A stretch of 64,000 bases of DNA from Photobacterium sp. JCM 19050 (GTDB lineage Bacteria > Pseudomonadota > Gammaproteobacteria > Enterobacterales > Vibrionaceae), in contig BAXG01000012.1 of NCBI GenBank assembly GCA_001310455.1, positions 62,001 through 126,000 on the forward strand, read 5' to 3'. The notes under the pieces were generated by a model that saw only the letters and a list, made by a program, of their open reading frames with translations, did no database searches and was not told where the DNA came from. Shown piece by piece: positions 1 through 9,694 of this stretch (the stretch's first letter is position 1; each line of letters starts with the position of its first letter). The position numbers were made by a program, and so were the translations under genes.

Positions 1-241
1 AAAGCTTGTAAGCGGTTTCAATTCGGTACTGGTAGTAGGGGTTCAGATCCCGACGAATGTATTTGCTGGTACCGGGGACCAAACCTATTTCACGGTCGGG
101 GAGTGTATCGATATCGTGGTAAATCTTGTCTTTGGCGCCGTAAGTAACCCAATAGTCGATACTTAGTGCAACCACAGCGACGGATGCCAACATCAATAAG
201 GCATAAAAAAATAAACGGCAGAGTAGCTTGGTTTTGAACAT
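1..241 (-). CDS. sanA: SanA/YdcF-family (DUF218) membrane protein, partial
   Basis: The first 80 codons of a gene that runs off the left edge of the window. The ATG is at 241-239. Residues 8-28 form a hydrophobic N-terminal segment that would anchor the protein in the inner membrane. It is followed by a DUF218-type start with IYHDIDTLPDREIGLVPGTSKY and a YYQYRIETAYKLF stretch, which match the pattern of E. coli SanA (vancomycin sensitivity at high temperature, envelope barrier function). The catalytic half of the domain lies outside the window, so activity cannot be judged. SanA is the best family match; another YdcF-like paralogue is possible. Confidence 0.75.
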   Translation of the reverse strand, partial: MFKTKLLCRLFFYALLMLASVAVVALSIDYWVTYGAKDKIYHDIDTLPDREIGLVPGTSKYIRRDLNPYYQYRIETAYKL

Positions 242-367
242 GAGAAACAACTTATAAAAACGGTTGATGCAGATCCAGTCGAGGAGCAATTCTACATTAA
301 CAGAAGGGTAAAATAAGTGACTTTTCTGCCTCTTTCACGTTTCCCGTCATAGATTTGGACCAAAAAT

Positions 368-395
368 AAAGAAAGCCGCATAAGCGACTTTCTTT
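368..395 (-). terminator. Terminator-like hairpin after maeA
   Basis: An 8-bp stem AAAGAAAG / CTTTCTTT encloses a CGC-ATAA-GCG inner stem-loop, with one mismatched pair between the two. It lies 10 bp past the maeA stop on the minus strand and is U-rich on its distal arm. Probable rho-independent terminator for maeA. Confidence 0.55.
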
Positions 396-405
396 ACAAG
401 GCGGG

Positions 406-2100
406 TTAGAACGACGTTCGCTTGTATTGGCGATAAACCGGTTCCCAGAAATTGCTTTCAATTTGCTCTTGAATGGCTTCATCAGTCAGTTCTGTTGCAA
501 ACCCCTGTTCGATAGCCTTCTTGGCAACAGCAAATGCAATGTGCTTGGACACTTCCTGGATGTCTTCTAGCGACGGGAGAAGAGCACCATACCCATTTTT
601 CGCGAGAGGGGAGCACTCTGCCAATGCTCGACTGGATGCCATCAACATTTCGTCGCTGACACGCTTGGCGCCTACAGAAAGGACGCCAAGGCCGATGCCC
701 GGGAAGATGTAGCTGTTGTTACACTGGGCAATGGGATAAGTCTGTCCGTTTACAAGACGTACCGGCTCGAACGGGCTTCCGGTTGCCACAAGGGCTTCAC
801 CGTTCGTCCAGTGCAGAATGTCAAACGGTGTGGCTTCGACGCGGCTTGTCGGGTTAGAAAGCGGGAAAACAATCGGGCGAGGGCAGTTTGCATGCATCTC
901 TCTGATGATTTCTTCTGTGAATAGACCCGGTGCTCCTGACACGCCAATAAGCACAGTGGGTTTGGCGTTTTTGACTACATCCAACAGGGAAATATTTTGT
1001 GCAGCCTGAAGTTCCCAGTCAGCTACGTCGTTTGAGTTCTGAACCAGACGCTGTTGGAAATCAAGCAGGTTAGGCATGTTGTCGAGCAGCAGGCCCCAAC
1101 GGTCAACCATAAAGACTTTCTTGCGCGCTTCTGCGTCTGAAATACCTTCCGACACCATTTGTGCAATGATTGCCTCGGCAATACCGCAACCGGCTGAGCC
1201 AGCGCCCAGGAACGTAATACGCTGCTCTGATACTTTCGTCCCTGCTGCTTTGCAGGCGGCTATCAATGAGCCGACAGTGACAGCTGCTGTGCCCTGAATA
1301 TCATCGTTGAAGCAACAAACACGATCTTTGTATCGCTCCAGGATAGGCATCGCGTTTTTCTGGGCGAAGTCTTCAAACTGGATCAACGCATCCGGCCAGC
1401 GAAGTGTCACCGCCTGAATAAACTCTTCGACAAAAGCTTCATACTCTTTGCCTGTCACGCGAGGATGACGCCAGCCCATATACATCGGGTCGGAAAGGCG
1501 CTGAGGGTTGTTTGTGCCTACATCAAGCACCACAGGGAGAGTGTAAGCGGGGCTGATGCCACCACATGCGGTATACAGAGAGAGCTTACCGATTGGGATA
1601 CCCATTCCTCCGATGCCCTGGTCGCCAAGGCCGAGGATTCGTTCACCGTCAGTCACCACAATCACTTTTACATTGTGGCGGGTGGCGTTGTTAAGCATTT
1701 CGTCCATGCGATGGCGGTTTGGATAAGAGATAAACAGACCGCGAGCACGACGATAGATATTTGAGAAATTTTCACACGCAGCGCCAACCGTTGGCGTGTA
1801 AATGATTGGCATCATGTCAGTGATGTGATCGTTGACCAGCCGGTAGAATAACGTCTCGTTGGTATCCTGAATATTACGCAGGTAGATGTGGCGATCCATA
1901 TCATTTTCGAAACTTTGATATTGGAGATAAGCTCGCTCAGCCTGCTCTTCAATCGACTCGATGGCCTCCGGAAGCAAACCCTCCAGATTGAAGAAGATGC
2001 GCTCTTCAACCGAAAATGCACTTCCTTTGTTCAGCAGCGGAGTTTCAAGCAGGGCAGGACCTGCGTAGGGGATATACAGCGGACGTTTGTTGTTATTCAT
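406..2100 (-). CDS. maeA: NAD-dependent malic enzyme
   Basis: Oxidative decarboxylation of L-malate to pyruvate and CO2 with NAD+, in the cytoplasm, linking the TCA cycle to pyruvate. The 564 residues match the usual length of the SfcA/MaeA family (565 in E. coli). The family pattern is visible throughout: N-terminal [21 protein letters not shown], the substrate-site block [20 protein letters not shown], the metal and substrate block NDDIQGTA, the Rossmann loop [14 protein letters not shown] and PLSNPTSR. The gene is monocistronic, with a hairpin just past the stop, and is transcribed away from yajQ. The choice of NAD rather than NADP follows from family membership, not from a residue test. 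Confidence 0.95.
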   Translation of the reverse strand: MNNNKRPLYIPYAGPALLETPLLNKGSAFSVEERIFFNLEGLLPEAIESIEEQAERAYLQYQSFENDMDRHIYLRNIQDTNETLFYRLVNDHITDMMPIIYTPTVGAACENFSNIYRRARGLFISYPNRHRMDEMLNNATRHNVKVIVVTDGERILGLGDQGIGGMGIPIGKLSLYTACGGISPAYTLPVVLDVGTNNPQRLSDPMYMGWRHPRVTGKEYEAFVEEFIQAVTLRWPDALIQFEDFAQKNAMPILERYKDRVCCFNDDIQGTAAVTVGSLIAACKAAGTKVSEQRITFLGAGSAGCGIAEAIIAQMVSEGISDAEARKKVFMVDRWGLLLDNMPNLLDFQQRLVQNSNDVADWELQAAQNISLLDVVKNAKPTVLIGVSGAPGLFTEEIIREMHANCPRPIVFPLSNPTSRVEATPFDILHWTNGEALVATGSPFEPVRLVNGQTYPIAQCNNSYIFPGIGLGVLSVGAKRVSDEMLMASSRALAECSPLAKNGYGALLPSLEDIQEVSKHIAFAVAKKAIEQGFATELTDEAIQEQIESNFWEPVYRQYKRTSF

Positions 2101-2401
2101 TAAGTCTTTCTCAATATGCTTTGTCGTGGTGGTGGTACGTTTTTAGCGTTTTAACGTTACTTAAAGGTTAACGTATTTTTGTGACTAGTTGGGCACGAAG
2201 ACTTCAAATAGGGCAAATCAAAAACTGTTGAATATCCACGTACCGTTGCAGAAACTGCCTGAGCCCTGCTTTTCCTTGGGAAAAACGCTCAAGAAAGGAC
2301 GGTGTAAAGTGTAGTGTTCTCAGCAGGTTAATTTCAACCACATGAATGCAGGTATACAACGGTAAAATGAGACTGTTGTTGCAAATATTTGCAATGAAAT
2401 G
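2101..2401. other. Intergenic region maeA-yajQ
   Basis: About 300 bp between the maeA start and the yajQ terminator. It holds AT-rich sequence that should include the maeA promoter (minus strand). Open frames here overlap the yajQ terminator and have no recognisable family. No operator could be named with confidence. Confidence 0.5.
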
Positions 2402-2426
2402 AAAAAGGCTCCCGAAGGAGCCTTTT
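2402..2426 (-). terminator. Rho-independent terminator of yajQ
   Basis: GGCTCC-CGAA-GGAGCC stem with a tetraloop, flanked by A-run and T-run on the two sides, 22 bp past the yajQ stop. It can act on both strands. Confidence 0.85.
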
Positions 2427-2447
2427 GGGTATAACCCAACCCGCTTA

Positions 2448-2930
2448 TTAGTCGCGGAAGTTGGTAAATTGGAAGGGTTGACCGAGATCTGTTTCGCGAA
2501 CCAGTTGCATTGCGGCCTGCAAATCATCACGCTTTTTGCCGGTTACACGAACTTGCTTATCCTGGATTTGAGCCTGGACTTTAATTTTCGAAGCTTTGAT
2601 AGCTTTGACCAGTTTACGGCCGGTATCAGTATCAATCCCGTTTTTGAAGTTGATCGGCTGGTGGAAGAGTTTACCGGAGTGCTCGGCATCCTTTACTTCC
2701 ATTGCTCGGGCATCGACACCACGCTTGGCCAAGTTGCCACGAAGAATATCAAGCATCTGGCGTAGTTGGAAATCATCTTCAGCAGACATCTTCACAGTGT
2801 CTTCTTTCTGCTCAAAACTTGCGTCGACACCCCGGAAATCGAAGCGGCCGCTCAACTCTCGGGTAGCGTTGTCGACAGCATTTTTCAGTTCAACTGAATC
2901 AATTTCAGAAACAATATCAAATGAAGGCAT
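2448..2930 (-). CDS. yajQ: YajQ family nucleotide-binding protein
   Basis: The 160 residues fit the YajQ family (about 160-163 aa). It starts with [19 protein letters not shown] and contains [12 protein letters not shown] and the repeated ferredoxin-like halves typical of the family. YajQ proteins bind nucleotides, and in Xanthomonas a homologue binds cyclic di-GMP. The role in this organism is not shown by the sequence. The gene lies 33 bp downstream of aroH on the same strand and is followed by a strong terminator, so the two may be co-transcribed. Confidence 0.92.
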   Translation of the reverse strand: MPSFDIVSEIDSVELKNAVDNATRELSGRFDFRGVDASFEQKEDTVKMSAEDDFQLRQMLDILRGNLAKRGVDARAMEVKDAEHSGKLFHQPINFKNGIDTDTGRKLVKAIKASKIKVQAQIQDKQVRVTGKKRDDLQAAMQLVRETDLGQPFQFTNFRD

Positions 2931-2963
2931 GTTCTTTCCCCAGAATAATCCAACGTAAATCTG

Positions 2964-4013
2964 TCAGCGCGCAGCGACGGCTGAAGCCAGCACGTCCAGC
3001 ATTCGCTGTGTATCGTTCCAGCCAATACACGGGTCTGTGATTGACTGGCCGTAATTAAGGGTAGATGGTGATGTTACCACCTGGTTTCCTTCAACCAGGA
3101 AACTCTCCGCCATAATGCCGGCTATATGGTTATCGCCTTCACGAATTTGCCGGCCGATATCTTCGGCGACATTCAGCTGCAACTTGTGTTGTTTCTGACA
3201 GTTGGCATGGCTGAAATCAACAATCAGGCGCCCCGGCAAATCAAACTGTGTCAGCACACTGGCTGCATCCACAACGTCATGGCGATGATAATTAGGCTGT
3301 TTACCACCACGAAGAATCACATGGCCGTACGGATTACCTTCCGTGCGGTAAATTGTCATGCGTCCATCTTTATCCGGTGAGCAGAACATGTGTGATGCAT
3401 GCGCCGCGCGAACCGCATCTACGGCAATCTTTACGTTACCGTCGGTCCCGTTTTTAAAGCCCACCGGGCAAGACAGGGCAGAAGCCATTTCACGGTGAAT
3501 TTGTGATTCAGTGGTGCGGGCGCCAATTGCTCCCCAAGAGATAAGATCAGCAAGGTATTGACCGGTAATCATATCCAGAAACTCGGTTGCCGTTGGCATA
3601 CCAAGGCCGTTTATATCCACAAGAAGTTTTCTGGCGGTGGCAAGTCCTCGCGCAATATCATAGGTGTTATCGAGGCCAGGGTCGTTAATCAGACCTTTCC
3701 AACCGACAACGGTGCGAGGTTTTTCAAAATAGGTGCGCATAACGATGAAAAGCTCCGATGCGTATTTATCCGCCTCGTCTTTAAGCTTCTCAGCGTAGTC
3801 AATGGCTGCTTCCGGGTCATGGATAGAGCATGGGCCTACCACGACCAACAGGCGCTTATCGTCTTTCCCGGACAGGATATCTTCAACCTGGCGACGAGAT
3901 TGCAAAATGTGCTCTGACACCGCGTCTGACAGCGGAAATTGTGCAGTCAGCTCTGCGGGTGTTGGCATTTGGGCAACGGGTTTTGTTCGTAATTCGTCAG
4001 TCTTAATTGGCAT
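2964..4013 (-). CDS. aroH: 3-deoxy-7-phosphoheptulonate synthase, AroH-like
   Basis: First step of the shikimate pathway: phosphoenolpyruvate plus erythrose-4-phosphate gives DAHP. This is a class I enzyme of 349 aa. Landmarks are LLVVVGPCSIHD, MRTYFEKPRTVVGWKG, GARTTESQIHREMASALSCPVGFKNGT and DFSHANCQKQH. The N-terminus TDELRTK closely resembles E. coli AroH (tryptophan-sensitive) rather than AroF or AroG, so Trp feedback is an inference from similarity. An upstream in-frame ATG at 4034 has no Shine-Dalgarno, whereas the ATG at 4013 is preceded by AAGG at 8-bp spacing, so the shorter start is chosen. Confidence 0.9.
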   Translation of the reverse strand: MPIKTDELRTKPVAQMPTPAELTAQFPLSDAVSEHILQSRRQVEDILSGKDDKRLLVVVGPCSIHDPEAAIDYAEKLKDEADKYASELFIVMRTYFEKPRTVVGWKGLINDPGLDNTYDIARGLATARKLLVDINGLGMPTATEFLDMITGQYLADLISWGAIGARTTESQIHREMASALSCPVGFKNGTDGNVKIAVDAVRAAHASHMFCSPDKDGRMTIYRTEGNPYGHVILRGGKQPNYHRHDVVDAASVLTQFDLPGRLIVDFSHANCQKQHKLQLNVAEDIGRQIREGDNHIAGIMAESFLVEGNQVVTSPSTLNYGQSITDPCIGWNDTQRMLDVLASAVAAR

Positions 4014-4559
4014 TTTCGTTGCCTTGCGGAACATGGTATGAGTACTAAAGCTGGTTAAGATAACAGAAAAGTGTGGTCATTAAATCAATCCTGTGATCAA
4101 TCAGGCATTTTTTGTCCGAATCTACCTGCTTTGTTGCACAAGTGGGCGCTTTTTTAGCTACCGGCGTCCGGCTTGCGTATCTTTAATGTTAGCAAGCCTA
4201 TTGTGAGATGAGCTTGGATGATGGAAAACGCGGTTCATGTTGCCCTGATTTGGTGCGAAACAGAACTTAATGAGTAAAAAACGTTGATAGCGCTTGAGCG
4301 AAAATGCAGCGTTCAGGTAATGTGATTGCGGGGAGTGTGTATCTTTCTGATTTATTCGTTTTGCGTTCCGATTTGAGTTTTCGCAAGGCAAAGAATTGAT
4401 CAGTCTTGTTCTGGTAAAATATTTTGATAAACCGGAAGTTAACGAAAGTGACGCCGATGCAATCAGTAATCAGACGCTGAAGCGTTGAAAGACAAGCCTG
4501 CCCTGAGGAAGTCACCAGATTTTCTTGATTTTTTGGCCTGATTTTAGAATTGGTGTTGT
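4014..4559. other. Divergent intergenic region aroH / PEP-synthase-like gene
   Basis: About 545 bp with the two flanking genes pointing away from each other, so it should hold both promoters. A GTACTA half-site at about 4040, next to the aroH start, resembles half of a TrpR operator, but the second half is poor. Open frames of 77-82 codons in this stretch overlap each other on one strand and match nothing recognised. Confidence 0.4.
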
Positions 4560-5353
4560 ATGTCTCAAATGGATTTTGCTTCTACGGTGGTGCTCAGCCA
4601 CATTGACCAACTCGAAAACGACAGTAATAACATCGCCGTCGTCAAACTTGCCGCGTTGGCAGAATCTGATCTCGCTTTTCGCCCGCTTCTGTTTTGCTCG
4701 GTGAAATACCTGACACTGTAAAAGCTAAGGTAGATGGCGGTTCGCTTGTCGCGTATCTCGCTTCTTTTATTGAGAAAGCTGCCGGACAGAAAAAAGCCGT
4801 CAACGTTATGCTGTATGACAAGATAAGTGAAGATGCCCCTGTCATGGGATTTCGTGGTGTGTCGGCGTACCGCACCACAGAAGGTCATGCCTATTTTCAG
4901 GCCGAGTGCCAGGCGATTAAGGCGGTGCTCCAAAAAGGTATCAAGGTGGATATTCTTGTGCCTTTTGTTCGCACATCCAGCGAAGCCGCGACGGCTATCG
5001 ATCTCCTTGCTGAGCAGGGCTTGGTGCGAGGCTTTGAGCAACTAAAGGTGTATTTGCTTTCCCAGCTTCCAGCCAATGTTTTACAAACAGAAAGCTTGCT
5101 GGCGTATTTTGATGGCGTGTTTATTGATTCCGACTCGTTGGCGGTCTTTACCCTGGGGACGCAGGGTGGGAATGAGTCTCCGGCTTATACTGTGTTTAAA
5201 ACCAATGAAACGGTCATTTCCCTCGTCCATCATGCATTGTTACAGACTGCGAAATCAGGAAAGCCGGGTTGGCTGGTAACCTCTAATGACAATGAAGCGC
5301 AAAAGTTGGTGGAAAAACTCGAACTGTCTTCTGAAACGGTGGTATTAGCGTAA
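4560..5353 (+). CDS. Stand-alone PEP-synthase C-terminal-like protein (frameshift in the read)
   Basis: After restoring one T in the T4 run at 4692-4695, this is a 264-residue protein. From about residue 70 it follows the PEP/pyruvate-binding TIM-barrel domain at the C-terminus of phosphoenolpyruvate synthase (PpsA): APVMGFRGVSAYR matches the PpsA GFRGASRY block, then ECQAIKAV, then DILVPFVRTSSEA, then RGFEQLKVYLLSQLPAN and YFDGVFIDSDSLAVFTLG. The nucleotide-binding and phospho-histidine swivel domains of PpsA are absent. The loop that carries the catalytic cysteine in PpsA (CGQG) reads WLVTSND here, with no cysteine. It therefore cannot be a normal PEP synthase. A binding or regulatory pseudoenzyme is the best guess; its true role is unknown. 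Confidence 0.7.
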
Positions 5354-5404
5354 CAGTCTGAAAATCTCCAGTGTGACAATCAATAAATCCCAGACAAAAA
5401 GAGC

Positions 5405-5450
5405 CCGAAACTACTCCTGTTTCGGCTTAGGGGAATGGCTCGTGAGAGCC
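5405..5450 (+). terminator. Two hairpins after the PEP-synthase-like gene
   Basis: CCGAAAC (5405-5411) pairs with GTTTCGG (5419-5425), followed by GGCTC-GTGA-GAGCC (5437-5450). They lie between convergent genes. There is no clear T-run, so termination is plausible but weak. Confidence 0.35.
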
Positions 5451-5547
5451 GTGCGCTAATCGATCGAAGATGGTAAAGAAACCTTACATAATCTCAGCTT
5501 AGACTAAGAAAGAGTGCTACACGTGTCATAGCTGAGAAATAGTTCAA

Positions 5548-6995
5548 TTACTCTCCGAAAAGGTTAGTGTCACGAACAAGCTCTCTGGGCAGGCCATTTT
5601 TGACCCGGTTGCCCACCCATTTCCCGATTCCGATAGGCTGTTTCCGGTAGCACACTATCACTTCCCCTTTGGAGGATTCGATATCCGGACGGACATCGCG
5701 CCCCATATACCATTCCCGGGCATCTTCCATTGAAAGGTCAATACATTGTGGTTCGTTACCCGTTGCCAAAGCCATCACGGTTTCGTGTTGCCAGCGGAAC
5801 CCTTTCTTGTGAGTTTCTGCCAGCTTGATACCCATGCGGTCAAAGCGAATTTCATCCAGCATGGGTTCGATAGCCAATGGGAAAAGCCACACTTCACTGT
5901 CCCGTACCCAGACGGCAGCATCCTGCTCCGGTAAGGTTATTCCAGTGCCTTTTTAAGTTCCGCGGCGACATTTTGCTGATCTTTGGCTTTCATTTTTACG
6001 AAGGGGAATTTACGAGGTTTCTTCTTCGCACGCTCTGATTCAACAGATGCCAATTTACGGATACGAGCGACAAAGAAGCCTTCACTGTCGAAAATCTGCG
6101 GGAAGATATGCAGGAAGCCTTCTTCTGTCATCGCCGCTTCCGCATTCGGAAAAAGGTTCCCCAGGGGTTCAAACGCGACGGCATCACCATAAGTATCCTT
6201 CAGAAATTGGCAGATCCCCTGATTTTCCGTCCGGTTTAATGTGCAGGTGGAGTACACCATCATGCCACCGGGTTTTAAGGCCTGAAATGCGCTGACAATC
6301 AGGTCACGTTGGGTGTCACCAATTTCTTCAACGGATTCCGGGCTCCAGTTTTTGAATGCATCCGGGTCTTTGCGCACGGTGCCTTCACCGGAGCAGGGGG
6401 CATCAAGTAAAATGGCGTCAAACTGTTCCGGCAACCAACTGCCGAATACCCGGCCATCGAAGTGTGTTATCGCGACATTACGTACGCCACAACGAGAGAG
6501 GTTGGCGTGCATGCTTTTGATACGGCTCGCAGAATATTCGTTGGCAACCAGAATACCGTGATTATCCATCGCAGCGGCAATCTGCGTGGTTTTCGAGCCG
6601 GGGGCAGCAGCGACATCCAGTACATGGGTCAGGTCATTGTTATTGTCCAAAAGCGCTGTTACCGGCATCATGGAACTGGCTTCCTGGATATAAAAGAGAC
6701 CGGACATGTGTTCGGCTGTGTTTCCCAGCGGCACGTCCTCTTCATTCCGCTCAATCCAAAAGCCGGTGTTGCACCATGGAACCGGGGACAACGTCCAGCC
6801 TTTTTCTTCTGCACGAGCTTTGAATGCTTCAACGCTGATTTTTAACGTGTTAACGCGGATACTGCGGCGCAAAGGACGCTTACAAGACGCAATAAACTCA
6901 TCCATAGACAGGTGAGCCGGCATGGTTGATTCAATTTGAGTAAGGAAGGCGTCGGTAGATGAATGTTTGCGTGCACCGTAAGGTCTCTTTAGCAA
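5548..6995 (-). CDS. rsmF: 16S rRNA m5C1407 methyltransferase RsmF (frameshift in the read)
   Basis: SAM-dependent methylation of C1407 in 16S rRNA. Restoring one base near 5936-5940 joins two pieces into about 482 residues, against 479 in E. coli. The N-terminal piece has the Rossmann SAM fold ([17 protein letters not shown]) and the two catalytic cysteine motifs [13 protein letters not shown] and [12 protein letters not shown]. The C-terminal piece, with [17 protein letters not shown] and [12 protein letters not shown], is the RNA-binding PUA-like tail. The joined reading across the junction gives [10 protein letters not shown] then WLFPLAIEP, which matches the family spacing. The interruption is probably a sequencing error. 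Confidence 0.92.
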
Positions 6996-7069
6996 TAACT
7001 TAAGGCGCGGAGTCTACCACAAACAATAAGGGCGGTGTATTCACCGCCCTGCGTAAAAAGAGGTATGCC

Positions 7070-9694
7070 TTATGGAGCCGGAATGGCGGTACGCCACTTT
7101 TTCCAGTTTTCATCAGCTTTGCTGTAAAGGAAAAAATGTTGTCCGTTGCGGGCTTTCCTCTCTAAAGTCTGTGTATCAGGGGTTGCAAACGCGATCCCAC
7201 CCTTAATCAGGCTGTCAACCGTTCCTGTTTTGATACTGGCACCGGTCAGGCCAATCGAAACATCGACGCCGGACGCATTCCAGAATACGGTGTTTCGGCG
7301 GACCAGGTACGCATAATTCTTGCCGACAGTCGCGTAGATCAGCACCCGGTCTGCTAATGATCCCAGCTCAACCCTGGTCACAGTTCCCACTTCAAAATCA
7401 CGATAAATAAGTGGCGTTCCGACGCTGACAGAACCTCTGGTTTCGCTTTCCAGCACAATGGTCAGGCCGTCATCAAACGGCCGGGATTGGTGCAGTGTAA
7501 AGTTGGACTGAGATAGCCCTTTACCCGGTTCAACCGCAACGTAAGTGCCAAGGAGACTGTCGAGATTCTCAGCTTCTGTCAGACTGATTTTAGGTTTTAC
7601 CACCCAATAATAGGTATTTGACTGGGTAAAGGTTGATGCATATTCCGGGTAGAGGCGAGCCGTGATTTGCACGTTTCCGGCTTTAATCTCTGGTTTTAGT
7701 GTACGTACCTCACCAACATTAATCCCTTTGTAGCGGATGGTGCTGCCTTTTTTCAGGCCCTCCGCTGTAGGAGAATAAAGGGTGACTTCTTTACCGTAGG
7801 AGGCCGCTTCAGACCGCGAGTTATAGAGTTTCCAGTATTTACCGCTTTTCGCACTGGTACCCGGCATATTCCCAAAGCCGATGCCACCGTTTACGACAGA
7901 CTTGAGCGGACCGGCAGAAATTTCCACACCTTCCAGGTTCGCCTTGATGTCCAAACCGGACTGGTTCCAGAACACGGTATCTTTTGTCAGCAAATGTCGA
8001 TACTGGTTTTCGATATCCACATCGACGTAAAACCTATTGCCGGACAAGCCAAATTTTTGCACCCGGCCGACCGGGAAACGACGGTAGAGAACCGGGCTTC
8101 CGGCGGAGACCTGAGGGAAGCTGTCCGTTACAAGGCGCAGGGTAGACGAACCCGGACGGTTTTCCTGGGCAGAACGAGCCTGGAACTTGGAGGTGTACAA
8201 GTTGTACTGCGCTTTAACCCCGGCTGCACCCTCGGAGGTGAACGATACTGCAGGAGAGGCGATTTGGGCGACAGCAGGAACACTGAACTCAACGCCGTCT
8301 GCGCTGATATTTCCGCTGATGCCGCCCAGGATAAAGAACTGGCTTTTCTGACGTACAAGATGTGCGTATTGGTGATAAATCACCGCGGTCATTTGTACTT
8401 CTCCGTCAGCAAGACCAATGCGATCAATGAAACCGACTTCAATACCCCGGTGAATGACTTTAGTGCTTTCATTGATACCGTAAGCATCGCGGGCATCGAG
8501 CTTCACATGGAGAGTGCCGGGTTCCTCGCTGATCTGTTGCTGGCGTGAGATGGCTGTGAAATCCCTGCTCGGTTTACCTTGGCCGGGAACCAGTGTGAGG
8601 TAGTTGCCGGTAACAATGTTGGAGATGTTGCGGAATTGGGTAAGGCCGACTTCCGGAACCTCAAGGATAAACTTGGTACCGCTTTTCAGCAGATCAGCCA
8701 TGCTCGGGTCAATATCAACCAGGGCAGTGGAAGTGCCTCTTTGTTTGTTGACTTCAATATTATCAACCCGACCGATCTCAAGGCCCTGGTACATTATCGG
8801 CGCGCCCTTTGGCCGGATGTTATGGCGTTTAGGCAGATCGATTTTTATCCTGACACCACGTTGGGCACTGTTGATATCCGAGTAGAGGGTATACATGCCA
8901 CCTTCAACGCTCGGACTGCCATTTGCGGGGGAATCGAAGGCAATGGCACCACCAATCAGTGCCGAAAGGCTGTCGAACTGTACATTAATGCCATCGAATC
9001 CTACCTGTGCAGCGACACCACTGACATTCCAGAAGCGTGAGTCACTTTTAACCAGGTTTTTGTACTGCGGTTTGATGTTGGCGTAGATCTCCACAGATTT
9101 ATTGTCCGGTGTCAGACGGAAATTAAAGACTTCACCGACAGGAATTTTCTTGTAATAAATCTGGGAACCAACAGAGAGGGAGCCCAGATCCGGAGCAAAG
9201 AGTTTAACGTCCAGACCACCTTCCCGGGCCGCACTGTTTACCGGTTCATCAACAGCAGTGAACACGGTTGACTGTTCTTTGGATTTACCCGGTGCAACGG
9301 CGATATAGTTGCCGGAGACAAGTGCGTCCAAGCCACTTATCCCGGTAACCGTTGCCTTCGGTTTTACTAACCAAAACTCAGTGTCCTTCGCCAGGAGCTT
9401 AGTCGCCTCTGGATAAATCTCAGCATCGGCATAAATACTGTTTAAATCTGGTGACAGTGTCACGTTTCGCACCATGCCGACTTGCAGGCCTTGATAGCGG
9501 ATAACGGTTCGGCCCGGAACCAGTCCCTGAGCGTCCTTGAAATAAATTTTGATAGGTTCGCCGGCGCTGTTCATGGCGTTGTAGAGCAACCAGCCTGCCA
9601 AAGCGAAGGCAAGAACCGGTAACAGCCAAAGAGGGGAAATGCCCCGGCTTTTCCTGACTACGGGTTGGTATATTTCGGCGTCGTTATTATTCAT
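7070..9694 (-). CDS. letB: LetB (YebT) multi-MCE-domain periplasmic lipid tunnel protein
   Basis: An 874-residue protein, almost the same length as E. coli LetB/YebT (877). Residues about 19-40 are a single inner-membrane anchor. The rest is periplasmic and carries seven copies of the MCE signature (forms such as VIRYQGLQVG, QIYYKKIPVGEV, PIMYQGLEIGRV, TIRYKGINVGEV, PLIYRDFEVGTV) at about 120-residue spacing. LetB forms a stack of seven hexameric rings that bridges the inner and outer membranes and carries lipids. The gene overlaps the end of letA by 8 bp, the usual operon arrangement. A perfect matS site is embedded at 9451-9463. Confidence 0.95.
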   Translation of the reverse strand: MNNNDAEIYQPVVRKSRGISPLWLLPVLAFALAGWLLYNAMNSAGEPIKIYFKDAQGLVPGRTVIRYQGLQVGMVRNVTLSPDLNSIYADAEIYPEATKLLAKDTEFWLVKPKATVTGISGLDALVSGNYIAVAPGKSKEQSTVFTAVDEPVNSAAREGGLDVKLFAPDLGSLSVGSQIYYKKIPVGEVFNFRLTPDNKSVEIYANIKPQYKNLVKSDSRFWNVSGVAAQVGFDGINVQFDSLSALIGGAIAFDSPANGSPSVEGGMYTLYSDINSAQRGVRIKIDLPKRHNIRPKGAPIMYQGLEIGRVDNIEVNKQRGTSTALVDIDPSMADLLKSGTKFILEVPEVGLTQFRNISNIVTGNYLTLVPGQGKPSRDFTAISRQQQISEEPGTLHVKLDARDAYGINESTKVIHRGIEVGFIDRIGLADGEVQMTAVIYHQYAHLVRQKSQFFILGGISGNISADGVEFSVPAVAQIASPAVSFTSEGAAGVKAQYNLYTSKFQARSAQENRPGSSTLRLVTDSFPQVSAGSPVLYRRFPVGRVQKFGLSGNRFYVDVDIENQYRHLLTKDTVFWNQSGLDIKANLEGVEISAGPLKSVVNGGIGFGNMPGTSAKSGKYWKLYNSRSEAASYGKEVTLYSPTAEGLKKGSTIRYKGINVGEVRTLKPEIKAGNVQITARLYPEYASTFTQSNTYYWVVKPKISLTEAENLDSLLGTYVAVEPGKGLSQSNFTLHQSRPFDDGLTIVLESETRGSVSVGTPLIYRDFEVGTVTRVELGSLADRVLIYATVGKNYAYLVRRNTVFWNASGVDVSIGLTGASIKTGTVDSLIKGGIAFATPDTQTLERKARNGQHFFLYSKADENWKKWRTAIPAP
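9451..9463. promoter_or_regulatory. matS: matS site 1 (GTGACAGTGTCAC)
   Basis: Perfect match to the MatP-binding consensus GTGACRNYGTCAC, lying inside letB. MatP is encoded in this window at 38101. In enterobacteria and Vibrio these sites define the terminus macrodomain. Chance expectation for the full consensus is about one per 4 Mb. Confidence 0.85.

Noticed and set aside
4036..4060. TrpR operator at the aroH start
   Set aside because: Only one half-site (GTACTA) is convincing; the second half departs too far from the consensus.
4158..4515. Overlapping minus-strand frames between aroH and the PEP-synthase-like gene
   Set aside because: They overlap each other in different frames in a promoter region and show no domain.
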